11,093 nt of DNA from Bacillota bacterium (GCA_023436245.1 JAEZJZ010000010.1:1-11093); one strand, 5' to 3'. Positions 1 to 5,321 are shown, counted from the stretch's first letter. Notes: a model not told the origin generated them from the letters alone. Made by a program: numbers and translations.

Positions 1-174
1 AGCCGGCGGATGTACGCTGCATTCTTCTCGCCTTCATCGTCGATGAACCCACGAGATCGACTACCAATAACCTTCATTTCGCCGTCGCAGCAAGGACACG
101 GGATCTTCTCTGCACACCTAATAAAAAACGCCGGGAGACTTCTCAACCAGCTCATAGTTTGATACTATGATCAT
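1..174 (-). pseudogene. DUF6431-type protein, N-terminal part, frameshifted and cut by the window edge
   Basis: The gene reads leftward off the window. From the ATG at 174-172 it gives MIIVSNYELVEKSPGVFY and then a TAG at 120-118. In the +1 frame the reading continues without a stop to base 1 as IRCAEKIPCPCCDGEMKVIG and onward through GSRSRGF, ending at YIRR. This matches, from memory, the start of DUF6431 proteins: an MIIVSN-like opening, a CPCC zinc knuckle, GSR, then IRR before a second Cys pair. DUF6431 proteins are common in Bacillota genomes near mobile DNA, and their role is unknown. The break falls at a run of six T (128-123, minus), and removing one T restores a single frame. An in-frame ATG at 155 could start the second part, but it has no Shine-Dalgarno. 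The cause may be a real mutation, a homopolymer sequencing error or, less likely, +1 frameshifting. Family assignment is moderately sure. Confidence 0.55.
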
Positions 175-184
175 GTTATTTCTT

Positions 185-242
185 GGGAGACGTCTCCGGT
201 GAGCCTGCGTCAACAGGTTCACGCTTTACGGAGGCGTCTTTC
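185..242 (+). other. Long stem-loop, best paired as plus-strand RNA
   Basis: Positions 185-198 pair with 229-242 (14 bp, with G.U pairs), and 199-207 pair with 214-222 (9 bp, one G.U). The loop is CGTCAA (208-213), with a one-sided bulge GCTTTA (223-228). The wobble pairs form only in plus-strand RNA; the minus strand would have A-C mismatches. Bases 186-197 are also a perfect 12-bp palindrome, GGAGACGTCTCC. There is no T-run, so it is not a normal terminator. It lies 11 bp upstream of the DUF6431 start and could be a mobile-element end or an RNA element. Confidence 0.5.
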
Positions 243-612
243 CTTTCCGAAGATACGGTCATTATATCCAGCAGACTCTGGACAGGCAACAACGTCAGCT
301 TCTTGACCTTTCATTGCGTCAGAAACAGCAGGGTCATTCCTGCTGGCGATTAAACCATACACCGGAATAGCCTATTTGCCTACGGCGGGTGATCAGTTCT
401 GCGGCAGTTGAAAAGGTGTCCGAAGTTCGCTTCACTTCATTGCCTGATTGAGCCTCATTGCCAGTTGAATTGGCTCCGCAAGCAGCAAGAACAGTAGGTT
501 CTCGGCAGCAATTGCCCAAATTTTGCATTTTCCACCCCGTCACCTGAATAAAGACACGCAAACATCACAATACTAGAGAGGAAAATCAGAAATTGGGTGT
601 GAGGTGATTTAA
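243..612. other. Stretch without a convincing intact gene; possible decayed minus-strand coding remnants
   Basis: No well-supported gene is seen here. Two overlapping minus-strand reading frames have protein-like composition. One runs 561-334 (75 codons from a TTG, with an internal ATG preceded by GGGGTGG) and contains the stretch NCCREPTVLAACGANSTG. The other runs 362-219 (47 codons from a GTG) and contains DAMKGQEADVVACPESAG. They are in different frames and may be pieces of one decayed gene, but neither matches a family I can name with confidence. The last bases, 601-612, hold the ribosome binding site of the next gene. No clear promoter for that gene was found. Confidence 0.3.
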
Positions 613-1008
613 TTGTCGATAATTTGGTTTAAACAAGCTGCCAGAGGAAGAGGTAGTGCAGGGTCAGACAAAACTTACAGGATTACCTTCACTGATCGGC
701 CAAAGGGAGTAAGGTTGAACGCTGCGCTGACGAAGCACTTGGTGGCGTCCGATGTGCAGTATGTGCAGATCGGTGTGGAAGAGGACGTTTTGCTGGTTCG
801 TCCGATGAGTGAGAAAAAGGATAGCTTTAAGTTGATCGTGAACAAGAACAGCGGGCAGATCTGCTCAACCGCGATCGGGGAGTGGGCTGCGGAGCGCGGC
901 TTGCTGAAGCTACGGGCGAGCGGCGTCTGGAACAGCCAGCGCAACCTGTATGTCTTTACTCTATCCGATATTCCGGCTTCTGCTGAAGCAGTCAGCCAGA
1001 ACGGCTAG
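613..1008 (+). CDS. Hypothetical protein, 131 aa
   Basis: I do not recognise this family. The TTG start at 613 is supported by the textbook Shine-Dalgarno GAGGTGAT (601-608), which leaves 4-5 bases before the start codon. The N-terminus is short and basic (MSIIWFKQAARGRG). The body looks like an alternating beta-rich fold: a YRITFTDRP strand, RLNAALTKHL, VQYVQIGVEEDVLLVRP, then SFKLIVNKNSG and a short helical part around AIGEWAAERGL. There is no signal peptide, membrane segment or Cys cluster, so it is probably cytoplasmic. The outline resembles small uncharacterised proteins of phage, plasmid or integrative elements in Bacillota, but that is only an impression of layout. It stands alone, follows a degenerate flank, and converges on the zinc-ribbon genes across a shared terminator. 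The reading frame itself is well supported; the function is unknown. Confidence 0.75.
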   Translation: MSIIWFKQAARGRGSAGSDKTYRITFTDRPKGVRLNAALTKHLVASDVQYVQIGVEEDVLLVRPMSEKKDSFKLIVNKNSGQICSTAIGEWAAERGLLKLRASGVWNSQRNLYVFTLSDIPASAEAVSQNG

Positions 1009-1023
1009 TTCACTCAACATTGA

Positions 1024-1053
1024 AAAGGCCCAAGGCGTGTGCCCTGGGCCTTT
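1024..1053. terminator. Bidirectional intrinsic terminator
   Basis: AAAGGCCCAAGGC (1024-1036) pairs with GCCCTGGGCCTTT (1041-1053) with one mismatch and a 4-base GTGT loop. T-rich flanks lie on both strands (TTTG on plus, TTTTCA on minus). It sits between the convergent genes at 613-1008 and 1099-1401 and suits both. Confidence 0.8.
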
Positions 1054-1098
1054 GTTAGCTTCTTAGTGAATTACCCGGATTGCTCCGAGCGATTCAGA

Positions 1099-1401
1099 CT
1101 ACCAGCGAGAACGCTTGGAAGCGAAGCAATCCTGGCAGTAGACCGGACGGTCCCCGCTCGGCTTGAACGGAACCTGGGTCTCCTTACCGCATTGTGCGCA
1201 AGTCACGGTGTGCATTTCGCGCTGGCCACCGCCCATGCGGCTGCCACCACCACCGTTCTGAGCCTTGCGAGCAGAACGGCATTCCGGGCAACGACCGGGC
1301 TCGTTCTGGAAACCACGGGTTGCGTAGAACTCCTGCTCACCAGCAGTGAAGATGAACTCCTTACCACAATCGCGGCAAGTTAGTGTCTTATCAGTGTACA
1401 T
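1099..1401 (-). CDS. Double zinc-ribbon protein, 100 aa (paralogue 1)
   Basis: This small, basic, Cys-rich protein has two zinc knuckles. The first uses C9/C12 and C38/C41 and frames the segment FTAGEQEFYATRGFQNEP, as in the 'probable zinc-ribbon' family (zf-trcl type). A Gly-rich linker (about residues 50-59) follows. The second uses C68/C71 and C89/C92 around KETQVPFKPSGDRPVYC, ending in a basic SKRSRW tail. Both ribbons would bind Zn structurally. Such proteins are thought to contact nucleic acid or ribosomes, but no activity is established. The ATG is chosen because AGGAGG (minus 1414-1409) lies 7 bases upstream. It is a close copy of the gene at 1685-2005, differing mainly in linker length. 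It has its own promoter and a long leader, so it need not be co-transcribed with its neighbour. Confidence 0.9.
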   Translation of the reverse strand: MYTDKTLTCRDCGKEFIFTAGEQEFYATRGFQNEPGRCPECRSARKAQNGGGGSRMGGGQREMHTVTCAQCGKETQVPFKPSGDRPVYCQDCFASKRSRW

Positions 1402-1517
1402 AATCCAACCTCCTTCCTCCGGGAAATCCTCGTCATGTGTAATACCTGGCCGGAAAAACGGAGGTGAAAGGAGACTCAGTGGTCTACATACCTTTGTCTT
1501 CAGCCAACCGACGATAC
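1402..1517 (-). promoter_or_regulatory. Long conserved 5' leader of zinc-ribbon gene 1
   Basis: About 115 nt lie between the predicted transcription start and the ATG. Much of it is shared with the leader of the paralogue: TGGCTGAAGACAA near the 5' end, a GGCCAG block, CCTCCG (minus 1464-1459), GACGAG, and a CGGAGGAAGGAGGTTGGA block next to the start. CCTCCG can pair with CGGAGG (minus 1421-1416), and its extended form ACCTCC can pair with the Shine-Dalgarno GGAGGT itself. TGGCT and GGCCA could form an upstream helix. This suggests translational control by folding, as in cold-shock leaders. The shared blocks are seen directly; the control is inferred. Confidence 0.55.
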
Positions 1518-1523
1518 TTTAGT

Positions 1524-1552
1524 AGTATACTCTATGCCGCGCAAAAATGCAA
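1524..1552 (-). promoter_or_regulatory. Sigma-A type promoter of zinc-ribbon gene 1
   Basis: On the minus strand, TTGCAT (1552-1547) and TATACT (1529-1524) are separated by exactly 17 bp, a strong housekeeping promoter. Transcription should start near 1517 and run leftward into the leader. Confidence 0.75.
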
Positions 1553-1619
1553 ATGCCAGACCGGTATTCTATGCCACAATTTCCACGCAGGTTCCCATGA
1601 CCCAAAAAGCGCCCAAATG

Positions 1620-1646
1620 AAAAAGCCCAAGCTAGCCGCCTGGACT
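1620..1646 (-). terminator. Intrinsic terminator of zinc-ribbon gene 2
   Basis: On the minus strand, AGTCCAGG (1646-1639) pairs with CTTGGGCT (1631-1624) with two G.U pairs around a 7-base loop, followed by a run of five T (1624-1620). It lies about 40 nt past the stop of the gene at 1685-2005 and upstream of the next promoter. The two paralogues are therefore probably separate transcription units. Confidence 0.65.
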
Positions 1647-1684
1647 TCTTGTGAGCTTCATGGAATCGCCAATCAAGCGATTGA

Positions 1685-2005
1685 CTACCAGCGAGCCCTT
1701 CTCGATTGGAAGCAATCTTGGCAGTAGACGGGACGGTCTCCGCTCGGCTTGAACGGAACCTGAGTCTCCTTACCGCATTGTGCGCAAGTAACAGTGTGCA
1801 TTTCGCGCGGCTGGCGAAGACCACCAGTACCACCCATGCGACTGCCACCGCCACCACCGTTTTGAGCCTTGCGAGCGGCACGGCATTCTGGGCAACGGCT
1901 CGGCTCGTTTTGAAAACCGCGGGTAGCGTAGAACTCCTGCTCACCGGCGGTGAACACGAACTCCTTACCACAATCACGACAGGTCAGCGTCTTATCAGCG
2001 TACAT
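1685..2005 (-). CDS. Double zinc-ribbon protein, 106 aa (paralogue 2)
   Basis: It has the same architecture as the gene at 1099-1401. The first ribbon uses C9/C12 and C38/C41, followed by a Gly-rich linker that is longer here (GGGGGSRMGGTGGLRQPRE). The second ribbon uses C74/C77 and C95/C98 around the identical KETQVPFKPSGDRPVYC segment, with a basic SRRARW end. The two proteins are nearly identical outside the linker and tail, and their DNA and upstream regions are alike, so they arose by tandem duplication. AGGAGG (minus 2019-2014) lies 8 bases from the ATG. The gene has its own promoter, leader and terminator. Likely cytoplasmic and Zn-binding; the function is not established. Confidence 0.9.
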   Translation of the reverse strand: MYADKTLTCRDCGKEFVFTAGEQEFYATRGFQNEPSRCPECRAARKAQNGGGGGSRMGGTGGLRQPREMHTVTCAQCGKETQVPFKPSGDRPVYCQDCFQSRRARW

Positions 2006-2115
2006 GATTCCAACCTCCTTCCTCCGGATAGTCTCGTCTTGTCAAACTGGCCAGGAGAACGGAGGACAGGAACTCATGGGTTCACGCACCTTGTCTTCAG
2101 CCACACCAGACGATC
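2006..2115 (-). promoter_or_regulatory. Long conserved 5' leader of zinc-ribbon gene 2
   Basis: This leader of about 110 nt is co-linear with that of paralogue 1. It shares TGGCTGAAGACAA, GGCCAG and GACGAG, plus the CGGAGGAAGGAGGTTGGA block before the start. TCCTCCG (minus 2066-2060) can pair over 7 bp with CGGAGGA (2026-2020) just upstream of the Shine-Dalgarno. Stretches between these blocks have diverged freely, which implies selection on the blocks. Control by ribosome-site masking is an inference. Confidence 0.55.
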
Positions 2116-2121
2116 ACTTGT

Positions 2122-2150
2122 AGTATATATTAGCAGTCCGAATTTTTCAA
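2122..2150 (-). promoter_or_regulatory. Sigma-A type promoter of zinc-ribbon gene 2
   Basis: On the minus strand, TTGAAA (2150-2145) and TATACT (2127-2122) have a 17-bp spacer. Placement relative to the start codon matches the promoter of paralogue 1 (start near 2115, leader of about 110 nt). Confidence 0.75.
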
Positions 2151-2185
2151 TTACTAGACCTACTGTTTAGCAGATTTTGTTTATA

Positions 2186-2199
2186 GAGTGATATCACTC
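2186..2199. promoter_or_regulatory. Perfect 14-bp palindrome upstream of the DUF1540 gene
   Basis: GAGTGATATCACTC is an uninterrupted palindrome 72 bp before the DUF1540 start, in the region where its promoter should lie. It is a candidate binding site for a dimeric regulator. No convincing -35/-10 pair could be placed around it, so its relation to transcription is unknown. Confidence 0.35.
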
Positions 2200-2271
2200 C
2201 TGTACATACTCTGCCTGCGGACAGTTGAACCTAAGGATGGCGAGAGCCAAATACGATTAGGAGGTGTTTTC

Positions 2272-2571
2272 TTGTCACAACACATTCACTGCGCAGTAAG
2301 TAATTGCCATTACTGGAGTCAGGGAAACAAATGCCAGGCCAACGAGATAGTGGTGGTCAGCGACCAGTTTGGCAGTGCCCAGCCGGATTCAGTGGACGCA
2401 ACTCAGGCATCGACCTTCCCCGCAGCCTCGGTGCAGTCCTGTATGGACACCTGCTGCAAGACCTTTGTGGAGAAAGGCAGCAACAAGACTCATGCCGACT
2501 CGGTGATCAAACAGCAGAACAACACCAGCGGCAGCAACAACGTTACGGGCTGGCACAATCCAACTCACTAG
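2272..2571 (+). CDS. DUF1540 cysteine-rich protein, 99 aa
   Basis: The TTG start at 2272 is fixed by AGGAGGTG (about 2259-2266), 6-7 bases upstream; the frame is open further upstream but has no ribosome site there. The N-terminus HCAVSNCHYWSQGNKCQANE is the typical DUF1540 pattern (CxVxxCxYW, then C-x-A). The second half has SCMDTCCKTFVEKG, a second Cys group common in this family, and then a polar Asn/Gln/Ser-rich tail. The Cys groups suggest a small metal-binding protein. DUF1540 proteins are widespread in spore-forming Bacillota, but their job is not established. There is no signal peptide or membrane segment. It is followed at once by a terminator, so it is probably a single-gene unit, divergent from the zinc-ribbon genes. 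Confidence 0.85.
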   Translation: MSQHIHCAVSNCHYWSQGNKCQANEIVVVSDQFGSAQPDSVDATQASTFPAASVQSCMDTCCKTFVEKGSNKTHADSVIKQQNNTSGSNNVTGWHNPTH

Positions 2572-2578
2572 CCCACAC

Positions 2579-2602
2579 GGCCCGGCCTCGTGCCGGGCCA
2601 TT
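2579..2602 (+). terminator. Terminator-like hairpin after the DUF1540 gene
   Basis: GGCCCGGC (2579-2586) pairs perfectly with GCCGGGCC (2592-2599) around a 5-base loop, 8 bp past the stop codon. The T-run is weak (ATTAT), but the stem is very GC-rich and well placed. Confidence 0.7.
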
Positions 2603-2620
2603 ATCATGAATCCCTGTGGA

Positions 2621-2636
2621 TATGATCTAGGTCACA
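2621..2636 (+). promoter_or_regulatory. Crp/Fnr-family binding site
   Basis: TATGATCTAGGTCACA fits TGTGA-N6-TCACA with a single mismatch. Its centre (2628.5) lies about 41.5 bp before the start predicted from the -10 box at 2658-2663, the classical class II activator position. The -35 region there (CAGTCC) is poor, as expected of an activator-dependent promoter. Which family member binds is not known. Confidence 0.5.
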
Positions 2637-2655
2637 GTCCAAGGTCGGCGCGTTT

Positions 2656-2663
2656 GCTACAAT
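2656..2663 (+). promoter_or_regulatory. Extended -10 promoter of the iron-sulfur protein gene
   Basis: TGC followed by TACAAT (2658-2663) forms an extended -10 element. The transcription start is expected near 2670, about 30 nt before the ATG. It lacks a good -35 and probably depends on the Crp/Fnr-like site just upstream. Confidence 0.5.
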
Positions 2664-2699
2664 CAGCACAGAAGGTCGTTCAAGTGAGGAGGAAGACGC

Positions 2700-3425
2700 A
2701 TGAGCAAGCGCGCGATTATCCATATTGATGAGGAAAAGTGTGACGGTTGTGGGCTCTGTGTGCCAAACTGTGCCGAGGGTGCAATTCGGATTGTTGATGG
2801 TAAAGCCAAACTGATTGCGGATCGACTCTGTGACGGTTTGGGGGCCTGCTTGGGTCATTGTCCGCAGGACGCCCTGCTGGTGGAGGAGCGTGACGCCGAT
2901 GAGTTTGACGAGGCAGCGGTGGCTGCTCATATGCCTGCACAGTCACACGCGAATACTCAGCCTGGAATCGGGCATGGTGGCGGATGCCCTGGCAGCCGGA
3001 TGCTCAGTTTCGATCGCCCGCAGGTGGCGGAGCAACGGGCAGCCAACGCAGCCCAGCCCTCGGAGCTTAGGCAATGGCCAGTGCAGCTGCAGTTGGTGCC
3101 GACCAGCGCGCCGTACTTTCAGGACGCAGACCTGCTGGTAGCCGCCGACTGTGTGCCGTTCGCCTACCCGGATTTCCACCGTAAGCTGTTGCGCAATAAG
3201 ACGGTGGTGATGGCCTGTCCCAAGCTGGACCAGGTCGGTCCCTACGTGGAGAAGTTGGCCGCCATCTTTCGTGACAACGACATCAACTCGATCACCGTGG
3301 CGCACATGGAGGTGCCGTGTTGTTTTGGCTTGATGCAGTTGGTGAAGACGGCGCTTAATCTTTCCGGGCGGACAGACATCCCCGTCTACGACATCAACAT
3401 CGGCATCAGGGGCGAGATCAAATAG
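2700..3425 (+). CDS. Ferredoxin-type 4Fe-4S protein, 241 aa
   Basis: The ATG has GAGGAGG about 8 bases upstream. Residues 1-60 are a bacterial ferredoxin-like domain. The first cluster motif is C14-x2-C17-x2-C20-x3-C24. The second is C44-x5-C50-x3-C54-P, where Leu47 stands in place of the usual second Cys. After a linker, a C-terminal domain carries more conserved-looking Cys: GGGCPGSRM (about residue 97), ADCVPFAY (about 151), MACPKLD (about 172) and EVPCCFG (about 206). This layout matches a family of uncharacterised 'ferredoxin/4Fe-4S binding' proteins in anaerobic bacteria, from memory. No partner oxidoreductase is present, so the role is likely electron transfer or redox sensing in the cytoplasm. 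The Crp/Fnr-like promoter fits redox or oxygen control. It converges on the cardiolipin synthase gene across a shared terminator. Confidence 0.85.
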   Translation: MSKRAIIHIDEEKCDGCGLCVPNCAEGAIRIVDGKAKLIADRLCDGLGACLGHCPQDALLVEERDADEFDEAAVAAHMPAQSHANTQPGIGHGGGCPGSRMLSFDRPQVAEQRAANAAQPSELRQWPVQLQLVPTSAPYFQDADLLVAADCVPFAYPDFHRKLLRNKTVVMACPKLDQVGPYVEKLAAIFRDNDINSITVAHMEVPCCFGLMQLVKTALNLSGRTDIPVYDINIGIRGEIK

Positions 3426-3432
3426 CATGTGC

Positions 3433-3460
3433 AAAGAGGGAGGCGATTGCCTCCCTCTTT
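3433..3460. terminator. Bidirectional intrinsic terminator
   Basis: AAAGAGGGAGGC (3433-3444) pairs perfectly with GCCTCCCTCTTT (3449-3460), a 12-bp stem with a GATT loop. The A/T ends of the stem supply a short T-run on either strand. It sits 7 bp after each of the two convergent stop codons. Confidence 0.9.
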
Positions 3461-3467
3461 CATTAGC

Positions 3468-4658
3468 TCAAAGTAGTGGGGCCAAGCGACGGGCAAAGGC
3501 TGACTTTGCTCGCTGCCAGGAACTGCGTCGGTTGTACTCGTCGAGCGTCAGCTCCCTCGAGCGGGCAAGGTCCGCCCGGAAGACTTGTTCCAACTCCGAA
3601 GCGATGCGCTGATCATAGATGAAGGCATTGACCTCATAGTCCAGACGAAAACTGCGTAGATCAAAGTTGGCGCTGCCCACAGTGCTGATTGCGCCGTCTA
3701 CTGTCAGCATCTTGCTGTGCAGGAACCCCGATTGGTAAAGGTAGAACTGAACGCCTGCCGGCAGCAAGTCGCCGATGAAGGATAGGCCTGCCGGCAGCAC
3801 GAATGGATGGTCCGGCTGACCGGGGATGATCACCTTTACCACCACTCCGGAAAGGGCCGCCATGCGCAGTGCCTCCAGCAGGCTGGCGTCTGGAATGAAA
3901 TACGGCGTCTCCAGATAGATGTGCTCAGTTGCTGAGGTGATCATCTTGAGCATCCCGGCCTTCACCGGTTGCCAGGGCGTCTCGGGGCCGCTCGCTACAA
4001 TCTGTATGGATACGTTGCCGCCGTGCACGGTTTCTCGCATTGTCGATCCCAGCATCGGCTGGCCCATCGCGGTCTGCCAATCATGTCGAAACCAGGCCAA
4101 GAGGCTATCGACCGCACTGCCTTCAATCCGCAAATGTAGGTCGCGCCATTCGCTGAACTTCTCTGGCCTGCCTGCGTATTCGTCGCCCAGGTTGAACCCA
4201 CCAACATAACCGATGCTTTCGTCCAGAACGCAGATCTTGCGGTGGTTACGGTAATTCAGCCGGTGCAGGAAGCGCCAGGGAGGGGCATAGGTTGCCGCTA
4301 GCCCACCTGCTTTGCGCAGCCTGCGAAAGAAGTTGTCCGGCAGGCGCAGGCTGCCCAGCCCGTCGCAGAGCACCCGCACGTCCAACCCCGCAGCAGCTTG
4401 CTGCTCTAGTGAATGCAGCAGAATCTTGCTGGTTGGATCGTTGCGGATGATGAAATACTGCAAGTAGATGGACCGCTTGGCCCCCCGGATATCTTGCAGC
4501 AAGCGCAGCAGCTTATCGTCACCCTGGCAAAAGACAGCGATGCTATTGTCAACAGTGAGCGGTGCCGCGCTCTTGGACAGCATCCGCTGAATCATGACCT
4601 GATCTGCGCTTGTCAGGTCGCTCACCTCACTTCTCTTTTTGACGAGAATCTCTCCCAA
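3468..4658 (-). CDS. Cardiolipin synthase-like phospholipase D family protein, up to 396 aa
   Basis: Two PLD catalytic motifs are intact: H139-x-K141-x4-D146 (NHRKICVLD), followed by GYVGGFN, and H314-x-K316-x4-D321 (HSKMLTVD), followed by GSANFD. This spacing and sequence are those of bacterial cardiolipin synthases, which join phosphatidylglycerol units into cardiolipin at the membrane. Unlike full-length ClsA-type enzymes (about 480 aa), it lacks the two N-terminal membrane helices. Its length is close to that of the shorter Bacillus YwjE type. The start is unsure: the TTG at 4658 has no Shine-Dalgarno, and the ATG at 4595 also lies before the catalytic region. A strong GAGGTGA is seen at about 4627-4621, just ahead of an in-frame CTG (codon 15). 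A long inverted repeat lies immediately upstream. The function is well supported; the exact substrate is not proven. Confidence 0.85.
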   Translation of the reverse strand: MGEILVKKRSEVSDLTSADQVMIQRMLSKSAAPLTVDNSIAVFCQGDDKLLRLLQDIRGAKRSIYLQYFIIRNDPTSKILLHSLEQQAAAGLDVRVLCDGLGSLRLPDNFFRRLRKAGGLAATYAPPWRFLHRLNYRNHRKICVLDESIGYVGGFNLGDEYAGRPEKFSEWRDLHLRIEGSAVDSLLAWFRHDWQTAMGQPMLGSTMRETVHGGNVSIQIVASGPETPWQPVKAGMLKMITSATEHIYLETPYFIPDASLLEALRMAALSGVVVKVIIPGQPDHPFVLPAGLSFIGDLLPAGVQFYLYQSGFLHSKMLTVDGAISTVGSANFDLRSFRLDYEVNAFIYDQRIASELEQVFRADLARSRELTLDEYNRRSSWQRAKSAFARRLAPLL

Positions 4659-4669
4659 AATGCTATTAG

Positions 4670-4721
4670 GGCGTCAAGTCTCAATAGCTCGGAGTTGCAG
4701 TGGACTGAGACTTGAAACGCC
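4670..4721. promoter_or_regulatory. Long inverted repeat between the divergent synthase and HD genes
   Basis: GGCGTCAAGTCTCA (4670-4683) pairs with TGAGACTTGAAACGCC (4706-4721). The inner 10 bp (TCAAGTCTCA / TGAGACTTGA) are perfect, and an outer GGCG/CGCC pairs after two unpaired A. The loop is 22 nt. It begins 11 bp upstream of the synthase reading frame, so it would be in its leader RNA or act as an operator. There is no proper T-run on either side, which argues against a simple terminator. Confidence 0.55.
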
Positions 4722-4793
4722 ACGTGATAGTTTTGGGGTGACTGAGCATTAGTATGCGGAAGCTGTTGTCTAGGCTGACTGGAGGGGGTAGCA

Positions 4794-5264
4794 ATGTTGT
4801 CGATGATCGACTGGCAAGCGGAGTATCGAAAGATCGTGCAGGACATTCTGCAGAACGATGAGTTCAGGCAGCTGGCCAATTTTCGGCATCATGGAACCTC
4901 ACTGCTGGATCACTGTCTGGCCGTATCCTACATCTCCTACAATCTCTGTCGCCGCCTCGGTCTAGATTACGTCGCCGCCGCCAGGGGCGGGCTGCTGCAT
5001 GACTTCTTCCTGTACGATTGGCGCCTCTACAAACGCGAGCGGCGCGGGCCGAACCACGGACTGAATCACCCAAGGGTTGCCTTCGCCAACGCCAGCCGGC
5101 ATTTTGCCGTCAGCCACAAGGAGAAGGACATCATTCTCAAACATATGATGCCCAAGCTGTGGGGTCTGCCGCGGCACCGAGAATCTTGGATCGTCTCCCT
5201 CGTGGACAAGTATGTGGCTATTCGCGAGCACTTCGGCTGGCGACCAGCCTGCCCACCGCTCTAG
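4794..5264 (+). CDS. HD-domain phosphohydrolase-like protein, 156 aa
   Basis: The ATG at 4794 follows GGAGGGGG with 6 bases between. HD-superfamily metal ligands can be placed at H40 (TSLLDHCLAVSYIS), H69-D70 (GGLLHDFFLYDW) and D138 (VSLVDKY). Extra histidines at 92, 107 and 117 could support a second metal, as in some HD enzymes. The family hydrolyses phosphate esters or nucleotides, and the substrate cannot be told here. There is no signal peptide or membrane helix, so it is cytoplasmic. It is divergent from the cardiolipin synthase gene. The M14 peptidase gene follows in the same direction after 130 bp, so a shared transcript is possible but not shown. The stand-alone HD domain is short but looks complete. 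Confidence 0.8.
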   Translation: MLSMIDWQAEYRKIVQDILQNDEFRQLANFRHHGTSLLDHCLAVSYISYNLCRRLGLDYVAAARGGLLHDFFLYDWRLYKRERRGPNHGLNHPRVAFANASRHFAVSHKEKDIILKHMMPKLWGLPRHRESWIVSLVDKYVAIREHFGWRPACPPL

Positions 5265-5284
5265 CTGCAGCTGCTCTGCCGTAC

Positions 5285-5321
5285 GAAGAGAATTCTGCCA
5301 GATCGGCAGGAATAATTCTTC
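5285..5321 (+). other. Imperfect hairpin between the HD and M14 genes
   Basis: TTCTGCC (5293-5299) pairs with GGCAGGAA (5305-5312), and the flanks GAAGAG (5285-5290) and TTCTTC-like bases (5316-5321) extend the stem after an internal loop. No T-run follows, so termination is doubtful. It may be a leader structure or chance. Confidence 0.3.

Noticed and set aside
1039..1383. 114-codon plus-strand frame opposite zinc-ribbon gene 1 (a similar one lies at 1706-2170)
   Set aside because: These are antisense shadows of Cys- and Gly-rich genes. They have low-complexity Thr/Ala content and no ribosome sites.
2304..2609. 101-codon plus frame overlapping the DUF1540 gene
   Set aside because: It is a Gln/Arg-rich shadow frame of the DUF1540 gene, runs through its terminator and has no ribosome site.
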